64,000 bases of DNA, from contig NZ_PYMA01000006.1 of NCBI RefSeq assembly GCF_003026495.1, positions 124,001 through 188,000 of the forward strand, read 5' to 3'. Below, piece after piece: positions 27,870 to 36,387 of this stretch. Position numbers and translations under genes: made by a program. A model generated the notes under the pieces. It searched no databases. It was not told the origin of the DNA and saw only the letters and a list, made by a program, of their open reading frames with translations. Within the stretch, counting starts at the first letter, position 1. Every line of letters begins with the position of its first letter. The stretch is from Photobacterium sanctipauli (GTDB lineage Bacteria > Pseudomonadota > Gammaproteobacteria > Enterobacterales > Vibrionaceae).

Positions 27870-27873
27870 TAAT

Positions 27874-27894
27874 AATTGATAATGATTATCAATT
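27874..27894. promoter_or_regulatory. Fur box (perfect palindrome)
   Basis: AATTGATAAT-G-ATTATCAATT is a perfect 10-1-10 inverted repeat containing the GATAATGATTATC core of the ferric uptake regulator consensus. It is about 37 bases before the small membrane-protein ATG and directly upstream of a TATACT -10-like element at 27900. Confidence 0.7.
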
Positions 27895-27931
27895 AGATCT
27901 ATACTGTATTTATCAATTTTGAGGTAAATAC

Positions 27932-28159
27932 ATGAATCGGATCAGCTTCTTGCTCTTTTGTATCTTAGGGTGCGTATGTATTGCAGTACTTCAGATCAGC
28001 GATATGCTTATTTCTCAACATTCAGTGGCAACGTTCCTGCTTGAATGGGCAGCACTGGATCTTATCTGGCTCGTCATACTGACAATAGGTGTTCACCACT
28101 ATCGCGTGCACAAGCAAGCAACCAACCAAGTCGATAAATATAAAAAAACCATGCCTTAA
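27932..28159 (+). CDS. Small two-helix membrane protein, probably iron-regulated
   Basis: 75 residues. Two hydrophobic helices, MNRISFLLFCILGCVCIAVL (about 4-24) and LEWAALDLIWLVILTIGVHH (about 36-55), then a basic tail ending DKYKKTMP. The ATG follows GAGGTAAATAC. A perfect Fur-box palindrome overlaps its probable promoter, and a terminator follows, so it is a single-gene transcript likely repressed by iron. I recognise no family. Confidence 0.7.
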   Translation: MNRISFLLFCILGCVCIAVLQISDMLISQHSVATFLLEWAALDLIWLVILTIGVHHYRVHKQATNQVDKYKKTMP

Positions 28160-28179
28160 TCAATAAAGCATGGTTTTTG
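28142..28179 (+). terminator. Terminator after the Fur-box gene
   Basis: AAAAACCATGC and GCATGGTTTTT pair perfectly around a 13-base loop. The A- and T-runs are in the stem. It overlaps the end of the gene. Confidence 0.85.
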
Positions 28180-28220
28180 TGCTCGCCTGTCGGCGGCATA
28201 CCAATCAAGATAAGCTGGTA

Positions 28221-28355
28221 TTAGATATTTTTGTCTTTACCTAGCGATAGCAACCACACTGAACATGCAGCTACTGCAATAAAGCCAGATAAAATGATCA
28301 CTGGCATGGCCGCATAGCCAAGAACATGCCAAATGATGGATTCAAGTGTACTCAT
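28221..28355 (-). CDS. TIGR02808-like nap-associated micro-protein
   Basis: A 44-residue reading frame, MSTLESIIWHVLGYAAMPVI then ILSGFIAVAACSVWLLSLGKDKNI, with one membrane helix over residues 13-37. It starts at an ATG preceded by CGAGGTGTGAA, 21 bases after the napC stop on the same strand. TIGR02808 describes very short single-helix proteins of Vibrio and Photobacterium encoded next to periplasmic nitrate reductase genes, and size, helix and position fit. Its role is unknown; by analogy with NapE it could contact NapC or the quinol pathway, which is inference. Confidence 0.8.
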   Translation of the reverse strand: MSTLESIIWHVLGYAAMPVIILSGFIAVAACSVWLLSLGKDKNI

Positions 28356-28376
28356 TTCACACCTCGTTTAGCTTGC

Positions 28377-28952
28377 TTATTGCCAACCTTCGATACCCGA
28401 CATATCTGGCAGTTTATGGGCAATACCCTTGTGACAATCTACACAGGTCTTGTCGCCAGAAGCCAGTGCTGTTGAGTGCTGCTTGGCACTGCGGCTGCCC
28501 TGCTCTGAGAAGTCCATGTATTCGAATTCGTGACAGTTACGACACTCCTGCGAATCATTTTCTTTCATTCGGTGCCACTCACGATTCGCCAGGTAGCCCC
28601 GCCGTTCTTCAAACTTCTCTTCTGTACTGATGGTGCCCATGGCAAATGCCACCAGCTCTTTAGAAGCCTGAACCTTGCGAACAATCTTATCTGTCCAGTT
28701 GTGCGGTACGTGACAGTCAGAGCAGATAGCACGCACGCCCGAGCGGTTTGCAAAGTGAACCGTCTCACGGATTTCCTTCACAATCGGTGCGTGACAGCCA
28801 GCACAGAACTCTTCGGTGTTGGTTGCTTCCATACCGGTGTTGAATGCACCCCAGAACAGCAAGCCGCCCATAAAGCCCATAAACAACACCAAGCCTACAG
28901 CCACTTTACTTGGCGATTTCAGCCGACGCCAAAATGTTTTCAATAATTTCAT
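28377..28952 (-). CDS. napC: Tetrahaem quinol dehydrogenase NapC
   Basis: 191 residues. An N-terminal membrane anchor (VGLVLFMGFMGGLLFWGAFN, about 19-38) is followed by four CxxCH haem sites: CAGCH, CSDCH, CRNCH and CVDCH. NapC takes electrons from quinol in the inner membrane and passes them to NapB and NapA in the periplasm. It lies 31 bases after napB. Confidence 0.98.
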   Translation of the reverse strand: MKLLKTFWRRLKSPSKVAVGLVLFMGFMGGLLFWGAFNTGMEATNTEEFCAGCHAPIVKEIRETVHFANRSGVRAICSDCHVPHNWTDKIVRKVQASKELVAFAMGTISTEEKFEERRGYLANREWHRMKENDSQECRNCHEFEYMDFSEQGSRSAKQHSTALASGDKTCVDCHKGIAHKLPDMSGIEGWQ

Positions 28953-28983
28953 CTTATAGCCTCTCTGGCACTAATAGCTAAAA

Positions 28984-29451
28984 TTAGCGCAGCGCGTCGA
29001 CACGCTGGAAGTCGTTGCCAACCAATGGCTTCGCATCTGCCTGAGGAACGTGGCACTGTAAACAGAAGTAACGAGCAGGTGACACATCAGACAGCACCTG
29101 ACCTTCGCGTGGCGACTGGTAGTGAGTCACGCTGATTTTAGTCGCGCCCATTTCGTTGGCGTTTTTCCAGCTGTGGCAAGCCAAGCACTTGTTGGCATTC
29201 TTAGAGACTTCGTAGTTGCGAATGGTGTGCGGTACCAACGGCGGCTGGTATACGTAATCGCTGTCAATCGTGCCCTGATCACGCGGGTAGCGCTTCATAG
29301 GATCGGCTGCGCGGGTTGCTTCCAACTCGCTTGCACCGCGAAGTGATTCTAGGCCACCGATGCCGCCTGGGTTGTGCAGCTCTTCTGCACTGTGCACAGC
29401 ACCGGCTAACATCAAGCCAAATGCCATAACTGCAAGAACTAATCGTTTCAT
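28984..29451 (-). CDS. napB: Dihaem cytochrome NapB (electron-transfer subunit)
   Basis: 155 residues with signal peptide MKRLVLAVMAFGLMLAGAVH. Two haem sites, CLACH (in NKCLACHSWKNANEMGATKI) and CLQCH (in YFCLQCHVPQADAKPLVGND), plus conserved PPLVPHTIRNY with a distal histidine ligand. It passes electrons from NapC to NapA. It is the fourth gene of napFDABC. Confidence 0.98.
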   Translation of the reverse strand: MKRLVLAVMAFGLMLAGAVHSAEELHNPGGIGGLESLRGASELEATRAADPMKRYPRDQGTIDSDYVYQPPLVPHTIRNYEVSKNANKCLACHSWKNANEMGATKISVTHYQSPREGQVLSDVSPARYFCLQCHVPQADAKPLVGNDFQRVDALR

Positions 29452-29539
29452 TGTCTTCTCCGCCTAAAGGCTAAATTCAGGTCAAGGAAGGGCTGTCCGG
29501 CCAATTACCAGACAGCCAACCTATTCAATTTGTTGCGAT

Positions 29540-32026
29540 TTATACTTTGGTGATCTTAACCGGGCACTTCTTGAAGTCGGTCTGCTTCGATAGTGGATCC
29601 GTTGCATCCAAAATCAGCTTGTTCACCAAAATACGGGCATCAAAGAATGGGATAAATACCAAGCCCGCTGGCGGACGGTTACGACCACGGGTCTCGACAC
29701 GACAACGCACTTCGCCACGGCGAGAGGCAACCAATACTTCGTCGCCACGGCGTAGGCCACGAGCCTGAGCATCGTCAGGGTGGATGTAACACAGGGCATC
29801 CGGCACGGCTTTATACAGCTCAGGAACACGGCGAGTCATGGTGCCGGTGTGCCAGTGCTCAAGTACACGGCCCGTTGACATCCATAGGTCGTACTCTTTA
29901 TCCGGCACTTCCGGTGCTGGCTCAAACGGTGCAAAGATGATGTTTGCCTTACCGTCTTTATGACCGTAGAAACGGAAACCTTCACCGGCAGGCACGTAGG
30001 AATCATGACCTTCAGAGAAACGCCATTTGGTTTCTTGGCCATCAACCACAGGCCAACGCAGGCCGCGAACCTGGTGGTAAGTATCGTAAGGTGCCAAGTC
30101 GTGCGCTTTGCCACGGCCAAACGTCGCGTATTCCTCGAATAGGCCTTTCTGAACATAGAAGCCCTGTGCTTGAGCATCATCGTTCAATGGCTGAGTTTCA
30201 CTTAGTGGGAACTTATCAACCTGACCGTTCTTGAACAGCATGTCGTACATGGTCTTGCCACGGTACTGAGGGGCTTTCGCCAGTAGCTCTTCGCCCCATA
30301 CTTCCTCAACGGTGAAGCGCTTCGAGAACTCCATGATCTGCCAAAGGTCAGACTTAGATTCCCCTTGGGTTTCAACCTGCTGGTACCAAGCTTGGGTACG
30401 ACGCTCGGCGTTACCGTACGCACCTTCTTTCTCTACCCACATTGCTGTCGGCAGTACCAAGTCGGCAGCCTGAGCCGTTGCCGTTGGGTACGGATCAGAA
30501 CATACGATGAAGTTTTCTGGGTTGCGGTAACCAGGCAGACGCTCTTCGTTAATGTTCGGACCAGCTTGCATGTTGTTGTTACACATGACCCAGTAAGCAT
30601 TGATCTTACCGTCTTTCAGCATACGGTCGTGCAATACGGCGTGGTAACCTGGTTTTGGCGGAATCGTGCCTTCAGGCAGTTTCCAAATTTTCTCTGCAAT
30701 CGCACGGTGCTTAGGATTCGCTACCACCATGTCTGCTGGCAGACGGTGGGCAAAGGTACCGACTTCACGCGCCGTACCACATGCCGATGGCTGGCCAGTT
30801 AGCGAGAACGGGCTGTTACCCGGCTGAGAGATCTTGCCGGTTAGCAGGTGAATGTTGTAAACCAAGCTGTTCATCCACACACCACGGGTGTGTTGGTTCA
30901 TGCCCATGGTCCACAGCGACATCACCTTGGTATTTGGATCGGCGTACTGCTTAGCCAGTTCGATCAGCTTCTCTTGCGATACACCTGACATTTCTGACGC
31001 TTTCTCTACGGTGTATTCGGCAACAGACGCCTTGTACTCTTCGAACGTCATCGCGTGCATTGCACCCGAGTTAGCGTTCTTCGCTTTCTTCTGGCGAGGA
31101 TCTTCGTCACGCAGGCCGTAACCGATATCCGTGTCAGCACGCTTGAAGTTAGTGTGCTTGTTCACGAAGTCCCAGTTAACCGCATCATTCTGGATGATGT
31201 AGTTAGCAATAAAGTTACCAATCGCAAGGTCGGTCTGCGGCTCGAAAATCATGCCGTTGTCAGCCAACTCAAACGAGCGGTGGTAGTAAGTCGACAGGAC
31301 GTTTACTTTTACGTGCGGGTTGCTTAAGCGACGATCGGTCAAGCGAGTCCATAGTACTGGGTGCATTTCTGCCATGTTCGAGCCCCACAGCACGAACGAG
31401 TCAGCGTTTTCGAAGTCATCGTAGCAACCCATTGGTTCATCGATACCGAAAGTACGCATGAAGCCCACAACCGCCGATGCCATACAGTGGCGTGCGTTAG
31501 GGTCGATGTTGTTCGAGCGGAAACCCGCCTTCATCATTTTGGCCGCCGCGTAGCCTTCCATTACTGTCCACTGACCAGAACCAAACATGCCCACACCCGA
31601 TGGACCGTGCTTCTCCATCGCAGCCTTCCACTTCTCGGCCATCACATCGAATGCTTGATCCCAAGACACTGGCTGGAAGTCACCCTCTTTGTGGTACTTG
31701 CCATCTTTCATACGTAGCATCGGCGTCTGAAGACGATCCTTGCCGTACATGATCTTAGATAGGAAGTAGCCCTTGATACAGTTCAGGCCCTTGTTCACAG
31801 GTGCTTCTGGATCACCCTGAGTCGCGACAACGCGACCATTCTGGGTACCCACCAGAACAGAACAACCCGTACCACAAAAACGACAAGGCGCTTTATCCCA
31901 CTTAATTTTTGTTTCATCAGAGCTAACAATTAAGTTAGTGGCTGTTGCCGGCAAAGAAATGCCCGCGACAGCAGCTGCCGATGCAGCGGCGTTTGCTTTC
32001 ACAAACGCGCGTCTTGTCATTTTCAT
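29540..32026 (-). CDS. napA: Periplasmic nitrate reductase catalytic subunit NapA
   Basis: 828 residues, identical in length to E. coli NapA. A twin-arginine signal ([19 protein letters not shown]) precedes the [4Fe-4S] site [13 protein letters not shown] near 47-59 (fourth Cys in GLNCIKGYF). The molybdenum-ligand cysteine is in [17 protein letters not shown] near 180. Molybdopterin-binding segments follow to the C-terminal [20 protein letters not shown]. It reduces nitrate to nitrite in the periplasm without building proton motive force itself. Its start overlaps the napD stop by four bases. Confidence 0.99.
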   Translation of the reverse strand: MKMTRRAFVKANAAASAAAVAGISLPATATNLIVSSDETKIKWDKAPCRFCGTGCSVLVGTQNGRVVATQGDPEAPVNKGLNCIKGYFLSKIMYGKDRLQTPMLRMKDGKYHKEGDFQPVSWDQAFDVMAEKWKAAMEKHGPSGVGMFGSGQWTVMEGYAAAKMMKAGFRSNNIDPNARHCMASAVVGFMRTFGIDEPMGCYDDFENADSFVLWGSNMAEMHPVLWTRLTDRRLSNPHVKVNVLSTYYHRSFELADNGMIFEPQTDLAIGNFIANYIIQNDAVNWDFVNKHTNFKRADTDIGYGLRDEDPRQKKAKNANSGAMHAMTFEEYKASVAEYTVEKASEMSGVSQEKLIELAKQYADPNTKVMSLWTMGMNQHTRGVWMNSLVYNIHLLTGKISQPGNSPFSLTGQPSACGTAREVGTFAHRLPADMVVANPKHRAIAEKIWKLPEGTIPPKPGYHAVLHDRMLKDGKINAYWVMCNNNMQAGPNINEERLPGYRNPENFIVCSDPYPTATAQAADLVLPTAMWVEKEGAYGNAERRTQAWYQQVETQGESKSDLWQIMEFSKRFTVEEVWGEELLAKAPQYRGKTMYDMLFKNGQVDKFPLSETQPLNDDAQAQGFYVQKGLFEEYATFGRGKAHDLAPYDTYHQVRGLRWPVVDGQETKWRFSEGHDSYVPAGEGFRFYGHKDGKANIIFAPFEPAPEVPDKEYDLWMSTGRVLEHWHTGTMTRRVPELYKAVPDALCYIHPDDAQARGLRRGDEVLVASRRGEVRCRVETRGRNRPPAGLVFIPFFDARILVNKLILDATDPLSKQTDFKKCPVKITKV

Positions 32027-32295
32027 GAATCATCCTCAGATTGCGAGTCAAAGTGTTCGATTTGGTGATACACTAAAAACGTGTTTAGAACGTGTTCTAA
32101 ATTATTTATTTTATCAATGGTGTCAGTCACATAGCCTTGATTTTCAGTTTCAAGAACTACAATAACCTTCCCCTCTTCACTGTCGCCGTAAATTTCAGCA
32201 TTGGGCATCGCTGCGATTTGTTCCTTCACCGATGCCAAAAACTCCGGCTTTACATGAACAACCAAGCTTGAGATGTGTACTTCTTGTAATGCCAT
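32023..32295 (-). CDS. napD: NapA signal-peptide-binding chaperone NapD
   Basis: 90 residues with the NapD ferredoxin-like fold pattern: [40 protein letters not shown] and [20 protein letters not shown]. NapD binds the NapA twin-arginine signal and holds export until the cofactor is inserted. It is two bases after napF and overlaps napA, so translation is probably coupled. Confidence 0.97.
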   Translation of the reverse strand: MALQEVHISSLVVHVKPEFLASVKEQIAAMPNAEIYGDSEEGKVIVVLETENQGYVTDTIDKINNLEHVLNTFLVYHQIEHFDSQSEDDS

Positions 32296-32297
32296 CG

Positions 32298-32786
32298 CTA
32301 ATTCTCTTCGTTATTATTTGTCACCATGGTTATTGCCGATGTCGGGCATACCGAAATACATGCCCCACACCCCGTACAGGAATCCGTTTCCAAGTTAGGC
32401 TTGGCAACACCACCAGGCTGTAGCTTGAACGTAATCGCCTGCATTTCGCACATGTCGCCGCAACTGCGGCACTCAATGTTGCTCAGTGCCAAGCACCCTT
32501 CATTGATTTGTGCGACCTGTTGCCACGGTTGCTCCGCTTGCGGGTGAAACAGCAGCTCAGGGCAAATGTCGGCACAGCGGTAGCAAAACGTACATTCACC
32601 ACGGTCAAAGTCGACAACGGGAAACCCACCGTCGCCCTTGGTAATAATTTGCGTTTCACAGGCATTGATACACTTGTTGCAACGGGTACATTTATCAACA
32701 AACGTATCTTCTTCGACAACCCAAGGCATGCGTTGCAGTACTGGCCGACGTCGGGTTAGCAAGCGACGACGAGAGCGATCAAACAT
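32298..32786 (-). CDS. napF: Iron-sulfur protein NapF
   Basis: 162 residues with an Arg-rich N-terminus (FDRSRRRLLTRRRPVLQRMP) and four-cysteine clusters: CTRCNKCINAC, CTFCYRCADIC, CRSCGDMC and CTGCGACISVCPTSAI. Three or four [4Fe-4S] clusters are expected. NapF is a cytoplasmic factor that acts on NapA maturation in E. coli. It is the first gene of the nap operon, behind FNR/NarP-like sites. Confidence 0.96.
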   Translation of the reverse strand: MFDRSRRRLLTRRRPVLQRMPWVVEEDTFVDKCTRCNKCINACETQIITKGDGGFPVVDFDRGECTFCYRCADICPELLFHPQAEQPWQQVAQINEGCLALSNIECRSCGDMCEMQAITFKLQPGGVAKPNLETDSCTGCGACISVCPTSAITMVTNNNEEN

Positions 32787-32914
32787 TGACTCCGTCCTTC
32801 GTAAAGATTTATGAATAAAAATGATGATTACGAGATTATGCCAGCTTAACTTATTGACCTAATGCCTGTGTGACAACCTAAAACGACCCTCTTCATTAAT
32901 AAGTTGTCATTTTT

Positions 32915-32931
32915 TTACACGGCAAGTGTAA
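32915..32931. repeat. Inverted repeat in the nap/narQ spacer
   Basis: TTACAC-GGCAA-GTGTAA, perfect six-base arms, about 130 bases before napF. It lies where a nap transcription start would fall if the NarP-like site sits near -44. The ligand is unknown. Confidence 0.45.
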
Positions 32932-32952
32932 ATCCAGTAACAAATGCTTAAA

Positions 32953-32968
32953 TACCCAGTTAGGGCTA
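32953..32968. promoter_or_regulatory. Probable NarP 7-2-7 binding site
   Basis: TACCCAG-TT-AGGGCTA fits the inverted heptamer consensus TACYYMT-N2-AKRRGTA at 12 of 14 positions. It lies between napF and narQ, 29 bases (centre to centre) on the nap side of an FNR-like box, the same relative order as in the E. coli nap promoter. Confidence 0.55.
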
Positions 32969-32982
32969 ATTGGCGGGGTAAA

Positions 32983-32996
32983 TTGTTTTGGATCAA
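32983..32996. promoter_or_regulatory. Probable FNR box
   Basis: TTGTT-TTGG-ATCAA matches TTGAT-N4-ATCAA at nine of ten positions. It lies in the divergent nap/narQ region and fits anaerobic induction of nitrate respiration. Confidence 0.6.
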
Positions 32997-33161
32997 TAAA
33001 TTCAAACCATAAGAATCACACTATTAACACGCAAACATATAAACGGCGTTAATAATCAATCAGCAAAGCGCATAAAAACACCATATATAATTACTATAGA
33101 CCAGCCTAGGTCGGATATACTATTAACACGCCACTAAGCTAAAGATTAATAAGGAAAAAAC

Positions 33162-34859
33162 GTGCAGAATAGGCCGCAAAAGCCCGTTACCACCACGATA
33201 GCCCGTGCTATGCTCGCAATACTGCTTTTGTCGGTTGCGACCACCAGTTTTGCCCTTCTTACGCTTGCCTCGAGCTTAAACGATGCTGAGGCCGTGAATG
33301 TGTCCGGCTCGCTGCGCATGCAAAGCTATCGCTTGGCCTATGACATCGAAACAGAATCCCCGGCCCTGCTTGAGCACCTCGACCAATTCGAAAAGTCCCT
33401 TTTTTCGCCATCAATGGCGGCGCTTGAGCACTGGACTGTTCCCACCGATATCAAGGTGCATTACTACAACCTGATTGGCCGCTGGGAGAGCTTGCACCCG
33501 CTCCTGAACAACGGCAATGAACGAGCCTTCCTGGCCGAGGTCGAGCAATTCGTCGATCGGATTGACCAATTTGTTTACGAGCTGCAAGAATTTTCGATCA
33601 TCAAGCTTCAGGTGCTTTCGGTGGTGGGAGGGCTTGGGCTTAGCCTTATTTTGATTGTCGCCCTGTTCACCATTCACTTTACCCAGCGAAAAATCGTTGC
33701 CCCGCTCACTGAGCTGGTCAGCGCCAGTGAACAAATTCAGGAAGGGCAATTCAACCTGAGCCTTAAAGTCAAAAGTGATAATGAATTGGGGATCCTGGCC
33801 GATACCTTCACCACAATGGCGGCAGAGCTTGGCAAGCTATATCGCAATCTCGAAAAAACCGTCGATGAGAAAACCCGCCGCCTAAGGCAGGCTAATGACT
33901 CGCTTCAAGTGCTGTATGACTGCTCGCAAGAATTGAAAGAGAGCCGGCTGACCTCGAAAAACTTCGCAGCCATGCTTGATACTTTGCTGGCCATTGAAGG
34001 GCTCACTGCGGCTAAGCTGATCATCGAAGAAAGCAACGGCGTTAACACTGAAATTAATTCAGGCACGCCAACTGAGGGCAACTGGCACTACCAGGACCTT
34101 GAACTCGATGGCCAGAGCCTCGGCCAGCTATGGTGGCAATACACCCTGCCGTGCCCCGATCAGCATTTGCTGGAAAATATCTGCCGTACCCTTGCCCGTG
34201 GCATTTACTACAGCAAGGCACAAAAACAGGCAGAACAATTATTATTAATGGAAGAGCGTGCTACGATTGCGAGAGAGCTCCATGATTCATTAGCACAATC
34301 ACTGTCTTACTTGAAAATTCAAGTAACCTTATTGAAGCGCCAACTGGGAGCAAACGACAAGGAAAACGCCATGATAATTATCGGTGACATCGACACCGGA
34401 TTATCAAATGCCTATACCCAGTTACGCGAGTTGCTAAGTACTTTCCGCCTCACCATCAAGGAAGCTAACTTTGGCGAGGCGCTGATTGAAATGCTCAAAC
34501 CGCTCGAAGAACAAAGCGATGCCCTGCTTATCATTGATAACCAGCTGTCATCACTCAACCTTGACGCCCAGCATCAGGTTCATTTGCTGCAGTTGATCAG
34601 GGAAGCGGTGCTCAATGCGATAAAACATGCGAAGGCAGACGAAATTATTGTCACCTGTCGCCAAGATAATTGCGATGTCACCATTAGCATCAAAGATGAT
34701 GGTGAAGGGTTCAACCCCCATAATGAAAAGCTCAACCATTACGGGCTCGCTATCATGGCTGAACGTTCATCGCGATTAAACGGAAACTTAGATATTAAAA
34801 CAACCCAAGGTGCGGGTAGCGAAGTCATCCTCGACTTCCAGCTGGCACCCCAAGGATAA
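33162..34859 (+). CDS. narQ: Nitrate/nitrite sensor histidine kinase NarQ
   Basis: 565 residues (E. coli NarQ 566). Membrane helices lie at about 12-34 and 150-172, bracketing the nitrate-sensing P-box NVSGSLRMQSYRLAYDIE. HAMP domain around 173-225, then the HisKA_3 box with the phospho-His in EERATIARELHDSLAQSLSY (about residue 374) and the ATPase motifs EAVLNAIKHAKA and DDGEGF. It senses periplasmic nitrate and phosphorylates NarP. It diverges from the nap operon that it probably controls. Confidence 0.95.
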   Translation: MQNRPQKPVTTTIARAMLAILLLSVATTSFALLTLASSLNDAEAVNVSGSLRMQSYRLAYDIETESPALLEHLDQFEKSLFSPSMAALEHWTVPTDIKVHYYNLIGRWESLHPLLNNGNERAFLAEVEQFVDRIDQFVYELQEFSIIKLQVLSVVGGLGLSLILIVALFTIHFTQRKIVAPLTELVSASEQIQEGQFNLSLKVKSDNELGILADTFTTMAAELGKLYRNLEKTVDEKTRRLRQANDSLQVLYDCSQELKESRLTSKNFAAMLDTLLAIEGLTAAKLIIEESNGVNTEINSGTPTEGNWHYQDLELDGQSLGQLWWQYTLPCPDQHLLENICRTLARGIYYSKAQKQAEQLLLMEERATIARELHDSLAQSLSYLKIQVTLLKRQLGANDKENAMIIIGDIDTGLSNAYTQLRELLSTFRLTIKEANFGEALIEMLKPLEEQSDALLIIDNQLSSLNLDAQHQVHLLQLIREAVLNAIKHAKADEIIVTCRQDNCDVTISIKDDGEGFNPHNEKLNHYGLAIMAERSSRLNGNLDIKTTQGAGSEVILDFQLAPQG

Positions 34860-34863
34860 AAGT

Positions 34864-35490
34864 ATGACGTGCTGGAAAATTATGATTGTGGATGACCACC
34901 CGCTGATGCGCCGTGGAATAAGCCAGTTATTAAGCTTTGAAAGTGATTTCGAAATCATTGGTGAAGCAAGCAACGGTGCCGATGCCGTCCAGCTTGCTTG
35001 TGAAAATGAACCCGATTTGATCTTGCTCGATCTCAATATGAAAGGCATGTCCGGGTTAGATACACTCAACGCCATGCGTGCCGAAGGTGTGCAGGCCAGT
35101 ATTGTTGTGCTGACCGTATCTGATAGCCGTGCCGACGTGAAAGCACTGATCAATGCCGGTGCTGATGGCTACCTACTAAAAGATACCGAGCCAGATCAAC
35201 TGATCGCCCTACTTAAGCAGGCACTATGCGGTGGCAAGGCATACAGCGACCTTGTGCGCCAGTACCTAGAAGAAAGCAACGATCAAGACTCGCTGCTAGA
35301 CAGCCTGACCGACCGTGAAATGCAGATCCTGCAGGAAGTCGCCAAGGGCTATCGCAACAAGCAAATAGCCGATTCGCTATTTATCTCTGAAGCGACAGTA
35401 AAAGTACACATGAAGAGCCTTTTGAAGAAACTCCAGGTGAAATCGCGTACTGCTGCCACGGTGCTTTACCTCGAGTCACAAGACCAATAA
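34864..35490 (+). CDS. narP: Nitrate/nitrite response regulator NarP
   Basis: 208 residues from the ATG at 34864, four bases past the narQ stop. Receiver: acidic pair in IMIVDDHPLMRRGI, phosphoacceptor in DLILLDLNMKGMSGLD (about Asp57), conserved Lys in YLLKDTEPDQ. C-terminal LuxR/NarL helix-turn-helix: LTDREMQILQEVAKGYRNKQ and SEATVKVHMKSLLKKL. NarL would look similar, but Vibrio usually carries only NarP, and the nap context supports it. Confidence 0.93.
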   Translation: MTCWKIMIVDDHPLMRRGISQLLSFESDFEIIGEASNGADAVQLACENEPDLILLDLNMKGMSGLDTLNAMRAEGVQASIVVLTVSDSRADVKALINAGADGYLLKDTEPDQLIALLKQALCGGKAYSDLVRQYLEESNDQDSLLDSLTDREMQILQEVAKGYRNKQIADSLFISEATVKVHMKSLLKKLQVKSRTAATVLYLESQDQ

Positions 35491-35493
35491 CCG

Positions 35494-35841
35494 GTGCGGT
35501 TCTCGAAATATGCCCTACTGTTGTTAGCAGGGCTGGCGCTTTCTGGCTGTAGCGTGAAGCCGCTTATGCCCGAAGCCCAGTCCGTCGACATCCTATGGGG
35601 CAACCAGCCCGAGCTGGCGCAATGCACCAAGCAATCAAGCCTGATTGGCACCGAGGGCCACTGGTACACCTTCTGGTTCATCAGCAACAAAGACTTGATG
35701 CGAGGGGCGCTAAATGATCTGCGCAACCAGGTACACCTGTCGGGCGGCAATACGGTGCAGCTTTATAGCCCGCAAGCATTCGACACGTCAGTGACGATAC
35801 TCGGCAACAGTTACTACTGTGCTCCGCAGGCAACAAATTAA
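35494..35841 (+). CDS. DUF4156 lipoprotein (YjeI-like)
   Basis: 115 residues from a GTG three bases past the narP stop. Lipobox LSGC at about residue 19. The mature domain resembles E. coli YjeI: MRGALNDLRNQVHLSGGNTV and a closing SYYCAPQ. Two cysteines beyond the lipobox (QCTKQ, YYCAP) could pair. Function unknown. The tight spacing puts it in the narQ-narP operon, which may make it nitrate-linked or simply co-transcribed. Confidence 0.8.
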   Translation: MRFSKYALLLLAGLALSGCSVKPLMPEAQSVDILWGNQPELAQCTKQSSLIGTEGHWYTFWFISNKDLMRGALNDLRNQVHLSGGNTVQLYSPQAFDTSVTILGNSYYCAPQATN

Positions 35842-35848
35842 AGGCAAT

Positions 35849-35875
35849 AAAAAACCGCATCACTGCGGTTTTTTT
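35849..35875. terminator. Bidirectional terminator between the DUF4156 and wHTH genes
   Basis: AAAAACCGCA-TCAC-TGCGGTTTTTTT has A- and T-runs on both sides. It lies eight bases past the lipoprotein stop and just next to the convergent wHTH gene stop. Confidence 0.88.
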
Positions 35876-35876
35876 A

Positions 35877-36158
35877 TTAGCTTGATACGGAAGAGATAAT
35901 ATCCCTTTCTCGCGATTCAACCCATTGTAGATCAAACGGTCCCCAGTCACTTAATTGGTAATAACCATCATTGTGACGTTTACCGTCTTGAACAAACGCT
36001 AACTCAATGCCAAAACCAGGTAGGGCTTTTAGTACATCTTGAATGGTACGACGTGGCCAACCAGTAATTTCAATCAGTTTTGGTACGTTGGGGCGCTCAA
36101 GTTGCTCAACCAACAATGCAAGATAAAGACGACGGGCAAAAACCGGATTCAATTCCAT
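35877..36158 (-). CDS. Small winged-helix DNA-binding protein
   Basis: 93 residues. The N-terminal region reads as helix-turn-helix: RLYLALLVEQLERPNVPKLI then EITGWPRRTIQDVLKALPGF, with a probable wing at FVQDGKRHNDGYYQL. No ligand or oligomer domain follows. Similar one-domain proteins are widespread in Vibrio, but I do not know a characterised target. It stands alone between a terminator and ompW. Confidence 0.75.
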   Translation of the reverse strand: MELNPVFARRLYLALLVEQLERPNVPKLIEITGWPRRTIQDVLKALPGFGIELAFVQDGKRHNDGYYQLSDWGPFDLQWVESRERDIISSVSS

Positions 36159-36387
36159 TTAGACCTCCATAATTTGAGGTTTTATTATTCCGTCTTCTGC
36201 AAAAGGGGTGTTGAGTTTGATCAAAAGGAGGGAGGATTCCCCCCCTCTTCTAGCACAGACAAGTGAGTTTGATCACAATTCTTTTTATTCCCTAGCACAT
36301 TGGTAACAAAAAGTCACAATCAATCAATAACTTGCAAACAAGGCACGTGAAAGATGTATTGGTATCTTCAATGAGGCTTAACAATAA

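Noticed and set aside
29547..31717. Several forward-strand open frames opposite napA (up to 145 codons)
   Set aside because: They are antisense shadows of the strongly conserved napA gene and lack ribosome-binding sites.
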